NCBI GenBank assembly: GCA_002432085.1
Contig: DJFN01000055.1
Span: 2,815-10,272, forward strand
Origin: Flavobacteriales bacterium UBA5871
GTDB lineage: Bacteria; Bacteroidota; Bacteroidia; Flavobacteriales_D; Crocinitomicaceae
Direction of reading: 5' to 3'
DNA: 7,458 bases
Below, piece by piece: positions 1 to 5,702 of this stretch (positions are counted from its first letter, which is position 1; each line of letters starts with the position of its first letter). The notes under the pieces were generated by a model, which worked only from the letters and a program-made list of their open reading frames with translations, searched no databases and had not been told where the DNA came from. The position numbers were made by a program, and so were the translations under genes.

Positions 1-2
1 GG

Positions 3-209
3 CAGTACGAAGATTCCAAAAAGCACTTTTCCGCCTGCCTGCAATTGCCGTTCAGCAATTTCAACGAGGAAGCAAGCTGGTACCTGGCAAAATCTTACCT
101 GGCGAATAACGAAACAGCACAGGCGAAAGAGCTGCTGGTTTTGATCCGCGATCAGAAAGGCTATTATTCCAAACAAGCTGACCAACTGATCCAAACGATA
201 CGACGTTAA
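3..209 (+). CDS. C-terminal end of a TPR-like repeat protein (partial, 5' end outside window)
   Basis: An open frame enters from the left edge (first full codon at position 3) and ends at TAA 207-209, giving 68 residues. The peptide contains the segment EEASWYLAKSYLANNETAQA followed by a second amphipathic helix. This is the helix-turn-helix spacing and W/Y-L-A-x-x-Y-L pattern of a tetratricopeptide repeat, and it is followed by a short basic C-terminus (QLIQTIRR). TPR proteins are protein-interaction scaffolds. In Bacteroidota, C-terminal TPR arrays of this kind often belong to membrane-anchored or periplasmic proteins, but nothing visible here shows location or partner. The next gene starts 49 bases downstream on the same strand with no clear promoter between them, so the two could be co-transcribed. 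The reading frame is clear; the family assignment rests on one repeat only. Confidence 0.6.
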   Translation, partial: QYEDSKKHFSACLQLPFSNFNEEASWYLAKSYLANNETAQAKELLVLIRDQKGYYSKQADQLIQTIRR

Positions 210-258
210 CTTAGGTGCTACAACCCATCCCTTTCACCTGATCTTAAAAGACAGGTTT

Positions 259-1029
259 ATGACAACATTGACAACACTTTTCAAAACTTACTGCAAGCAA
301 GCTATTACCGACCGAACGACTCCGTTAACACCCGAGCGCAAGCGGGAGATCGTCGAATCGCTGAAAGATTCTCCTTTCAGAAGCGTAGTGCAGGCTTATT
401 CCGTTCTCGATTTCCACGCTTATGAGCACCTCACGGCCGAAGGATTCGACACTTATTTCGGTTATGAGAACAGCTATATCACGGCAGAGAACATACTGGA
501 AATCGTCCATCCTGAAGATCAGGAGGCTTTTGGCAAATTGTATTACCTCTGTCTCGAAGGCCTGATGCGTATGCCGATCAGTACCAAAGGCATCGGCCAG
601 TTCTGTATTTCCTACCGTATGCGCGATGCCCGGGGCAATTACCACAGGATAATGGAGACCAACAACATCCTGGAATGCGATCCGGCAAACAATATTCCAT
701 TGGTAAATCTGGCTCAGATCACGTTGCACGCCGACCCAACCAAAAGCAGCCGTGTGAGCTACTTCTTCAAGATCAAGGACGAGGCACACAGCTCGGAGAT
801 CATGCGCAGCTTCCTGAGCCAGCATGATTCGAAAGTGAATGTTTTCTCAGAAAATGAGATCCGCATCTGCCAGCTTCTCAAACAGGGAATGACCAGCAAG
901 GAAGTCGCCGAAAACGTATTCTTGTCCAAACATACCATCGACAAATACCGCAAGAACCTGCTGGCAAAAACCGAATGTGTCAACACGCCTCAGCTGATCT
1001 CGTATCTGGAAAATCTGAACTTACTGTAA
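259..1029 (+). CDS. LuxR-family transcriptional regulator with PAS-like sensor domain
   Basis: This 256-residue protein is likely a cytoplasmic one-component DNA-binding regulator. Residues about 40-165 look like a PAS fold: IVHPEDQEAF (82-91) is the HPED helix common in PAS_3-type domains, and it is followed by strands ISYRMRDARGNYHRIME (117-133). Residues 196-250 are a LuxR/GerE-type helix-turn-helix. FSENEIRICQLLKQGMTSKE opens it, and the recognition helix is about S223-T238 (SKHTIDKYRKNLLAKT). There is no receiver-domain phosphoacceptor pattern, signal peptide or membrane segment, so the signal is probably a small ligand or protein contact sensed by the PAS-like part; this is inference. 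The ATG at 259 has only a weak AGG upstream (253-255), which is normal for Bacteroidota. A palindrome and a promoter lie directly after the stop codon, so the downstream secreted-protein region is a plausible target. Family call is firm; function is unknown. Confidence 0.85.
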   Translation: MTTLTTLFKTYCKQAITDRTTPLTPERKREIVESLKDSPFRSVVQAYSVLDFHAYEHLTAEGFDTYFGYENSYITAENILEIVHPEDQEAFGKLYYLCLEGLMRMPISTKGIGQFCISYRMRDARGNYHRIMETNNILECDPANNIPLVNLAQITLHADPTKSSRVSYFFKIKDEAHSSEIMRSFLSQHDSKVNVFSENEIRICQLLKQGMTSKEVAENVFLSKHTIDKYRKNLLAKTECVNTPQLISYLENLNLL

Positions 1030-1033
1030 AAAG

Positions 1034-1047
1034 TACCATTTATGGTA
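1034..1047. promoter_or_regulatory. Perfect 6-bp palindrome, candidate operator upstream of a promoter
   Basis: The sequence TACCAT-TT-ATGGTA is a perfect inverted repeat with a 2-nt centre. The centre is too small for an RNA hairpin, so a dimeric protein-binding site is more likely than a terminator. It lies 4 bases after the stop codon of the LuxR-type regulator and ends immediately before the TTG (1048-1050) that would be the -33 element of the next promoter, which is the usual place for an activator site. The pairing with the adjacent LuxR regulator is inference from position only. Confidence 0.35.
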
Positions 1048-1078
1048 TTGTGTCCGGTAAGCCGATAGAATAGTTTTG
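1048..1078 (+). promoter_or_regulatory. Bacteroidota-type promoter (TTG -33, TAGTTTTG -7)
   Basis: TAGTTTTG at 1071-1078 matches the Bacteroidota -7 consensus TAnnTTTG exactly, and TTG at 1048-1050 lies 20 bases upstream, inside the normal spacing of the -33 element. The ATG of the broken secreted-protein frame (1104) is 25 bases beyond the element, giving a short leader. The promoter would also read into the T9SS gene at 1333 unless transcription ends before it. Confidence 0.5.
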
Positions 1079-1103
1079 AAGAACTCATCTTAAAAATTTT
1101 TCT

Positions 1104-1289
1104 ATGACACGAAAGACTCTATTTGTATTGCTGATGTAGCTCTTTGGCCTGCATCACGGGCGTGCACAATCCTTCAGCGGATGCGGTCCGTAATCTATGA
1201 CTATGCTACAACCGTTCGAAAAGGCATTGAACTGTGCCAATTCCGGGCCGACTGGCTCTGCGGATGTACACCAGGTATTTAGAAATTGA
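1104..1289 (+). pseudogene. Broken 5' part of a secreted-protein gene (two in-frame stops)
   Basis: Reading from ATG 1104 in one frame gives MTRKTLFVLLM, a stop (TAG 1137-1139), LFGLHHGRAQSFSGCGP, a second stop (TAA 1191-1193), then SMTMLQPFEKALNCANSGP and 13 more residues to TGA 1287-1289. Read through the first stop, the start looks like a Bacteroidota signal peptide: a basic n-region, a leucine-rich core and an RAQ cleavage site before a Cys-containing mature part. Both stops are one C-to-T change from a glutamine codon (CAG, CAA). A good promoter sits 25 bases upstream of the ATG. The stretch has host-like GC (32 of 60 bases are G or C in 1201-1260), unlike the AT-rich gene that follows. 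I infer a decayed gene start; a chance signal-peptide-like frame cannot be excluded. No domain is recognisable. Confidence 0.4.
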
Positions 1290-1308
1290 AATAGCCAGAC
1301 TAATCTTG
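1278..1308 (+). promoter_or_regulatory. Weak candidate promoter for the T9SS gene
   Basis: TAATCTTG at 1301-1308 matches the -7 consensus TAnnTTTG at all but one fixed position, and TTTA at 1278-1281 lies 19 bases upstream as an imperfect -33 (TTTG). It stands 24 bases before the ATG at 1333 in an AT-rich leader with no Shine-Dalgarno sequence. In AT-rich DNA such a match can occur by chance. Confidence 0.25.
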
Positions 1309-1332
1309 ATTAAAAACTAATAATTATATCCT

Positions 1333-2778
1333 ATGAAAAACATTATGAATTTACGGATGAGTGCAACATCCTTTCTAATTGCACTTTCCACTTTGTTTTA
1401 TGTGAACAGCATGGCACAAACGCAGTATGTGGATTTTGTCATCGGACAAGCCACAACCGGTTGCAACCAGATTCCAGCCAGAGGAGCGTGGGTAGTGAGT
1501 GGTGCGGGAATCACGGGAGGAACAATTTACGTTCAGCAATGGACCGGGACTATCTGGTCCACATTATCGGGATCTTCACGAAGCTTAAATGGAGCCGGGC
1601 AAATGGTGGGCGCCGATTGGATTATTAGCTCAACAGGTACTTATCGGGTAAACGGCTCCATTGGTAAACCAGGTGGAGGGTTTTATCCCACAGAACCCAA
1701 TACAACCCGAAATTTCACCGTAAATAAGTCCGCAGTAAATGCATTTAATGTCGGAGGAAATTCGGCCAAGTATCCTACGGTCATAAATTATTACCCAAAT
1801 GCGACCAATATACAATTAAACAACACCTCCACTTCGTACACACAATACAAACTCGATATTATTCGAACGGATGCAAGCGGTACTGCAATCGCAGGCCTAG
1901 GAGGATATTCATATACGAGCGGATTAATTACAGGTACGTTTTCCACCAAGAATCTCATCACAGAAACCGCGAATGCCATTCTTACACCAGCATACTACAA
2001 GGTTACATTGAGTGTGAATAATACGGGACCTTGTCCGGCTGTAGCCTCACAAACCGCATTTATTCGTATGAATCCGCCTTTTGATTTTAAAATGACCGTT
2101 TCAGGAGGCACGGGAGTTGCCAATCGCTCAACCAACCTTGCCAGCCCCGTACTAACGGGATATGCATCGTGTGGAATAACAGGTATTGTTAACCTTGCAG
2201 GAACGCCTGCCACTATTACAGACTACAGAATAGCCCTGCAAGAAGTAGATTGTAATAATCCTATTTTAGCTACTCCTATTTCTAATTCCGATGAAACCTG
2301 GCAACCTGCTCCCGGTGGGAATTTACCAGCTAACCGGAATTTCAACACAATCACTTCAGGATATTTTGCAGGTCAAAATACGGCTCTCAATGGTAGGTGT
2401 TTTGCAGTAATCGTCGAGGTAAAAACTTCCGGCGGCGACATTTTTTCGCAGATGTCCTATTTTACATTTTGTTGTGGGACTTGGTTGGAGCCCTCTCCTG
2501 TTGGAAATAATCAGAATGGTAATTTGTCGGTAAACTGGAACATGTATCCGAACCCGGCGCATGACAACGTGAACCTGATGATGAGTTCGGAAGAAGATCT
2601 CTCCGGCGAATGGGTCGTTCAGGTCTACGACATAACCGGACGCAGCATTCACCAACAGGCAATGGAAGAAGGTCGCTGCACGATCGCAACATCCCTGTTT
2701 ACCGAAGGTCATTACCTGTGTGTGATCACACGCAATGGTGTAACCATCGGACAGGAAAAACTGGTCATTAAACATTAA
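1333..2778 (+). CDS. Exported protein with T9SS type A C-terminal sorting domain
   Basis: This 481-residue protein is predicted to cross the inner membrane by Sec (signal peptide residues 1-29, ending NSMAQ before TQ) and then the outer membrane by the type IX secretion system. The C-terminal sorting domain covers about residues 400-481. It has the opening motif YPNPA (405-409), the central VYDITGR (431-437) and a closing strand QEKLVIKH, which fits the Por/T9SS type A family. The passenger (30-395) is rich in Gly, Thr, Asn and Ser and alternates short strands, suggesting beta-sandwich or Ig-like modules. Its cysteines (44, 234, 280, 307, 356, 380, 381) could form extracellular disulfides. 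No enzymatic motif is visible. Base composition changes near position 2520: hand counts give 23/60 and 21/60 G+C at 1681-1740 and 2221-2280, but 31/60 and 32/60 at 2581-2640 and 2641-2700. Export is well supported; the substrate or role is unknown. Confidence 0.88.
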   Translation: MKNIMNLRMSATSFLIALSTLFYVNSMAQTQYVDFVIGQATTGCNQIPARGAWVVSGAGITGGTIYVQQWTGTIWSTLSGSSRSLNGAGQMVGADWIISSTGTYRVNGSIGKPGGGFYPTEPNTTRNFTVNKSAVNAFNVGGNSAKYPTVINYYPNATNIQLNNTSTSYTQYKLDIIRTDASGTAIAGLGGYSYTSGLITGTFSTKNLITETANAILTPAYYKVTLSVNNTGPCPAVASQTAFIRMNPPFDFKMTVSGGTGVANRSTNLASPVLTGYASCGITGIVNLAGTPATITDYRIALQEVDCNNPILATPISNSDETWQPAPGGNLPANRNFNTITSGYFAGQNTALNGRCFAVIVEVKTSGGDIFSQMSYFTFCCGTWLEPSPVGNNQNGNLSVNWNMYPNPAHDNVNLMMSSEEDLSGEWVVQVYDITGRSIHQQAMEEGRCTIATSLFTEGHYLCVITRNGVTIGQEKLVIKH

Positions 2779-2804
2779 ACCTCGTCACCTGATCGGGCTT
2801 TGAC

Positions 2805-2847
2805 AGCTTTCCGCAGGCAAATCGCCTGTGGGAAGCTTGCTCTATTT
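2805..2847 (+). terminator. Rho-independent terminator after the T9SS gene
   Basis: The left arm 2805-2818 pairs with the right arm 2824-2837 over 14 positions around the loop AAATC (2819-2823). All positions pair, including two G-U wobbles, and the stem is GC-rich. It is followed by a moderately U-rich run (TTGCTCTATTT). It lies 26 bases after the stop of the T9SS gene and before the separate promoter of the next gene, so it should insulate the two. Confidence 0.7.
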
Positions 2848-2880
2848 CAGTCTGTACCGATGTAAAAGATCGCATTTCAT

Positions 2881-2888
2881 TATCTTTG
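2881..2888 (+). promoter_or_regulatory. Bacteroidota -7 promoter element TATCTTTG for the S41 peptidase gene
   Basis: TATCTTTG is an exact match to TAnnTTTG and is followed by GCGG, a context common at Bacteroidota transcription starts. It lies 20 bases before the ATG at 2909, so the leader would be short. No convincing TTG -33 element is present at the usual distance upstream, which makes this a one-box match. Its position between the terminator and the gene start supports the call. Confidence 0.55.
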
Positions 2889-2908
2889 CGGCCTTGATTA
2901 CCATTTAA

Positions 2909-4408
2909 ATGAAAAACCACCTTTTTTCAGCAATTATCGCCGGATTCATCTGCTCTTTCGGCTTTGCACAAACGCAAGCCTCGGCCAGCAAGCTGAAACA
3001 ACAGCAAAAAGACTTCGCCGTTTTCAAGAAGAGCTTATTCACGATCGAAGCACGCTTGGATCGTTGTGTTTCCATGGATTCCATTCAGAAAGTGGTTGCG
3101 GCAGCCGAGAAGGCTTTCAATGAAACCGATCTGACGGCTATCGAAGAATTCAAATGGTATGCAACCTGTATCAACCTTGTTCAATCGGGTCACACACAGG
3201 TTCAGCCAAGCCGCGACGTGCTGAAGGAATATGTCCTGAAACAGAAATCGCTGCCGTTCGATATGATCATGGTGAACAAGAAGCTGTATGTTGCCGGTTA
3301 TGAAAAGCCCGGTAAAAAATCGAGCTCATCTTCCCGCAAAAAGACTACTGATCTGTTACCCGAAGGTGCCGAAATCGTTGGCATCGATGGAAAAACCATT
3401 ACTCAATGGATGAAGGAAATCGGTCAGTTTATCGGATCCGACGAAGACGATAAAGCTTTCGAGTATTTTGTCGCCGGACAATTGTTTGATTTTTACCGCT
3501 TCCTCGCAACGGAAACGCATAAGGAGAAACTAACGGTGCATTACATTGTGAAGCGCGATACGCTGGAACAATCCGTTACGCTGGGATTTCCACCGATCAA
3601 ACGGCTCTCCGAGCGCTTCGACAAGCAGGAAGCACAGCTAAAAAAGGACAAGAAATCGCAGGGAACGTTCAAATTCATCGGCAGCGACGTGGCTTACTTC
3701 CGCTTTCCGTCTTTTTATGATAACCACGGCCACACGTATTCTCAGTTCCTGGAGAAAAGCTTCACCAAGATCAAAAAGAAGAAAAAAGTGAAAACCGTGA
3801 TCATCGATGTTCGCGGCAACGGCGGCGGGCACGTTCAAACGGAATTGATCAGCTATTTCATCCAGCCGACCGAAGGTCCGGAGCTGGTGGGAAATTACCA
3901 GATCGTGAAGCGACTCAAGCGCAAACAGCTGAAGAATATCGTTAAAAGCAAGGCCGAATACAGGAATTACCGTCGCAATATTCGCCGTTTCAAGCGCATC
4001 GAACGAAAATTTCCTGAGTTTAAAGGGCAATTGTACACTTATAACGTCGACACCAGTCTGATCTATAAAGGAAACGTGATCGTGCTCACCGATGAAGGAA
4101 CATTTTCGGCGGCTTCGTTGCTGGCAGCCCAGCTCAAGACGCATCGCGAGGCAAAGATCATGGGCTCGCGTCCGGGTGGAACGTATTACGAATGCAACGC
4201 TGGAACGCTGACCTTGCGTATTCCGAACTCGAAGATCCTTGTGATCCTGAATCCAAATACCTGTGCTTCCACGCTCACCGGTTCGAAGGTCGATCCTGCA
4301 GTAAAAAATGTCGATGTGGAAATCGTGCCGGACTACGATCCGAAAGCTTCAGCCTACAAAAAGAACTGGGAAGAAGTGATCAAGATCGCGCTCAGAAAGG
4401 CCGATTAA
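2909..4408 (+). CDS. Exported S41-family (tail-specific/tricorn-like) serine peptidase
   Basis: This 499-residue protein is predicted to hydrolyse peptide bonds in the periplasm or at the cell surface. Residues 1-21 are a signal peptide (ending GFAQ), with no lipobox. Residues 93-96 are SGHT, matching the conserved S/D-G-HT motif that supplies the catalytic His (H95) in tricorn- and IRBP-like S41 peptidases. Residues about 150-230 resemble a PDZ-type carboxylate-binding loop and strands (LLPEGAEIVGIDGKTI, 149-164). The core starts with YFRFPSFYDN (263-272) and IDVRGNGGG (299-307). TDEGTFSAAS (394-403) carries the likely nucleophile S400. The C-terminal VDVEIVPDYDP is the usual S41 ending. The lysine of the bacterial CtpA Ser-Lys dyad is not seen after S400 (GSRPGGTYY there), so a His-assisted mechanism is more likely. 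A strongly basic stretch at 330-370 interrupts the core. It is a single-gene unit with its own -7 element. No T9SS sorting domain is present. Substrate unknown. Confidence 0.85.
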   Translation: MKNHLFSAIIAGFICSFGFAQTQASASKLKQQQKDFAVFKKSLFTIEARLDRCVSMDSIQKVVAAAEKAFNETDLTAIEEFKWYATCINLVQSGHTQVQPSRDVLKEYVLKQKSLPFDMIMVNKKLYVAGYEKPGKKSSSSSRKKTTDLLPEGAEIVGIDGKTITQWMKEIGQFIGSDEDDKAFEYFVAGQLFDFYRFLATETHKEKLTVHYIVKRDTLEQSVTLGFPPIKRLSERFDKQEAQLKKDKKSQGTFKFIGSDVAYFRFPSFYDNHGHTYSQFLEKSFTKIKKKKKVKTVIIDVRGNGGGHVQTELISYFIQPTEGPELVGNYQIVKRLKRKQLKNIVKSKAEYRNYRRNIRRFKRIERKFPEFKGQLYTYNVDTSLIYKGNVIVLTDEGTFSAASLLAAQLKTHREAKIMGSRPGGTYYECNAGTLTLRIPNSKILVILNPNTCASTLTGSKVDPAVKNVDVEIVPDYDPKASAYKKNWEEVIKIALRKAD

Positions 4409-4415
4409 ACCTGCG

Positions 4416-4444
4416 AAAAAAACAATATTGCTATATTGCTTTTT
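4416..4444. terminator. AT-rich bidirectional terminator candidate between convergent genes
   Basis: CAATAT (4423-4428) and ATATTG (4433-4438) form a 6-bp stem around TGCT. A run of seven A precedes it (4416-4422) and a run of five T follows it (4440-4444). The A and T runs would act as U-tracts for minus- and plus-strand transcripts respectively. It lies just after the S41 stop and before the end of the opposing dehydrogenase gene, where a shared terminator is expected. The stem is weak. The same bases also read as a tandem repeat of ATATTGCT (4425-4432, 4433-4440). Confidence 0.35.
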
Positions 4445-4482
4445 GGTTCATCTGAAACGCGGTTTGGCAGAATAACTCTTAG

Positions 4483-5622
4483 TTAGTTTTTCGCCATTCG
4501 GCGCAACAACGGATTCGGTCGGTAACGGTCTTCCCCGTATTCAGCGAACAACGCTTCAAGTTTTTCCAGCACGTAAGGCAATCCTAGCTCATCGGCCCAC
4601 TGAAGCAATCCTTTCGGGTAATTCACGCCATTCGTCATGGCCAGGTCGATGTCTTCACGCGAAGCCACATTCAGGAATAACGCATCAAACGCTTCGTTGA
4701 TCAGCATCACGAGAATACGCTCGAAGATCTGTTTTCCGAGCGCCATATCTTCCGTCGGTTTCGGCAGGTCGCTTCCTTCGGCGTAATCGTAATAACCGCG
4801 ATTGGTCTTGCGTCCCAGAAATCCGGCTTCCATGTGACGTTTCTGCGTAAACGACGGCTTGAATCTCGGATCGTAGTAAAACGCCTGGAACACGGTTTCG
4901 GTCACCGTATAATTGATGTCGTTCCCGATGTAATCCATCAGCGTAAACGGCCCCATGCGGAAACCGCCGATCGTCGTCATAGCCCAGTCGATGGTCGCGA
5001 AATCGGCCACACCTTCTTCGTAAATGCGCAGCGCTTCGCCATAGAACGGACGAGCCACGCGGTTCACGATAAATCCAGGCGTGTCTTTGCAGATCACGGT
5101 GACTTTTTTCCAGCTGTCGATGAGCTGTTTTGCTTGCTGTAAGGTTGCTTCGGAAGTTTGTACCGCAGGAATGATCTCTACGAGTGGCATCAACGGAGCC
5201 GGATTGAAGAAATGAATTCCAACTATACGTGACGGCTGTTCCAGAACAGAACCGATCGACGCAATCGACAACGACGACGTGTTGCTGGCCAGAATGCAGT
5301 CTTTTTCGACAACAGCTTCCATCTGACGGAAAACGGTGTGTTTCACTTCCAGTTTTTCCACGATGGCTTCGATGATCATACCGCAGCCGGCAAACTGATC
5401 GATCGCACCTGCAAATGTCAATCGCGATAGGATCGTATCGGCTTCTTCCCGGGTTTTGTTGCCTTTTTCCACCAAACGCGCAAGTACTTTTTCAATTCCC
5501 GCTTTCGCTTTGGCCAGTTGTTCGGGATTGACATCCACGAGCACGGTTGCGTGTCCGGATTGTGCCGCTACCTGTGCAATTCCAGCACCCATCGTTCCGG
5601 CGCCCAATACGCCCACTTTCAT
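4483..5622 (-). CDS. paaH: 3-hydroxyacyl-CoA dehydrogenase, PaaH type
   Basis: This enzyme performs NAD+-dependent oxidation of a 3-hydroxyacyl-CoA to the 3-oxoacyl-CoA. From ATG 5620-5622 it has 379 residues. The N-terminal Rossmann domain carries GAGTMG (7-12, the GxGxxG loop) and D30 at the end of strand 2, which selects NAD over NADP. The active site is complete: S116 (SNTSSL), H137 (GIHFFNP), E149 (PLVEI) and N187 (TPGFIVNR), with the same spacing as Ser137, His158, Glu170 and Asn208 of human HADH. A helical C-terminal dimerisation domain spans about 188-285, and a second similar domain spans about 295-379 (DLAMTNGVNYPKGLL). This makes it longer than the roughly 280-residue butyryl-type enzymes. 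The ATG is chosen over an in-frame TTG at 5640 because it starts directly with the Rossmann strand, has GGAAG just upstream, and lies outside the repeat. It follows the PaaG-type gene by 80 bases, so 3-hydroxyadipyl-CoA is the inferred substrate; a general beta-oxidation role remains possible. Confidence 0.88.
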   Translation of the reverse strand: MKVGVLGAGTMGAGIAQVAAQSGHATVLVDVNPEQLAKAKAGIEKVLARLVEKGNKTREEADTILSRLTFAGAIDQFAGCGMIIEAIVEKLEVKHTVFRQMEAVVEKDCILASNTSSLSIASIGSVLEQPSRIVGIHFFNPAPLMPLVEIIPAVQTSEATLQQAKQLIDSWKKVTVICKDTPGFIVNRVARPFYGEALRIYEEGVADFATIDWAMTTIGGFRMGPFTLMDYIGNDINYTVTETVFQAFYYDPRFKPSFTQKRHMEAGFLGRKTNRGYYDYAEGSDLPKPTEDMALGKQIFERILVMLINEAFDALFLNVASREDIDLAMTNGVNYPKGLLQWADELGLPYVLEKLEALFAEYGEDRYRPNPLLRRMAKN

Positions 5623-5638
5623 CTCTTCCACAATGATC

Positions 5639-5698
5639 AATTATAAATTATCAATTATCAAGGAGTCCTTCATAATTGATAATTGCTCATTTATAATT
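5639..5698. repeat. AT-rich inverted repeat of heptamers around a short GC core
   Basis: This 60-bp element fills most of the gap between the two acyl-CoA genes. The left side is three tandem heptamers (AATTATA, AATTATC, AATTATC; 5639-5659). The right side is four degenerate heptamers in the opposite sense (CATAATT, GATAATT, GCTCATT, TATAATT; 5671-5698). The inner arms 5646-5658 and 5672-5684 are a perfect 13-bp inverted repeat. The core AAGGAGTCCTT (5660-5670) is itself palindromic. Outer arms AATTATAA and TTATAATT add a further 8-bp match. In RNA it would form a long hairpin inside the transcript. It may be one copy of an interspersed intergenic repeat family, which cannot be tested in a single window. 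Confidence 0.7.
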
Positions 5699-5702
5699 CT
5701 AA

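Noticed and set aside
213..239. Possible hairpin AGGTG ... CACCT between the TPR-like gene and the LuxR-type regulator
   Set aside because: It has only five base pairs around a long loop and no U-tract, so it is too weak to call a terminator.
325..825. Open frame of 166 codons antisense to the LuxR-type regulator
   Set aside because: It is fully contained opposite a gene with clear PAS and HTH motifs, and its peptide resembles no family.
2356..2775. Open frames antisense to the T9SS sorting domain
   Set aside because: The sense frame encodes a recognised sorting domain. The antisense peptides are His/Arg/Cys-rich without domain structure.
3638..4144. Open frame of 168 codons antisense to the S41 peptidase
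   Set aside because: It mirrors the codon pattern of the sense gene, which carries the catalytic motifs in this same stretch.
4425..4440. Tandem repeat of ATATTGCT as a separate repeat or slippage locus
   Set aside because: Only two copies in an AT-rich intergenic gap; better explained as part of the candidate bidirectional terminator.
4192..4455. Open frame on the plus strand overlapping the end of the S41 gene
   Set aside because: It lies in another frame of a well-supported gene whose C-terminal family motifs are intact. Its peptide shows no domain-like pattern.
5620..5640. TTG codon at 5640 as an earlier start of the PaaH-type gene, adding six residues (MIIVEE)
   Set aside because: The TTG lies at the edge of the AT-rich repeat. 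The ATG at 5622 begins exactly at the first Rossmann strand and has GGAAG just upstream.
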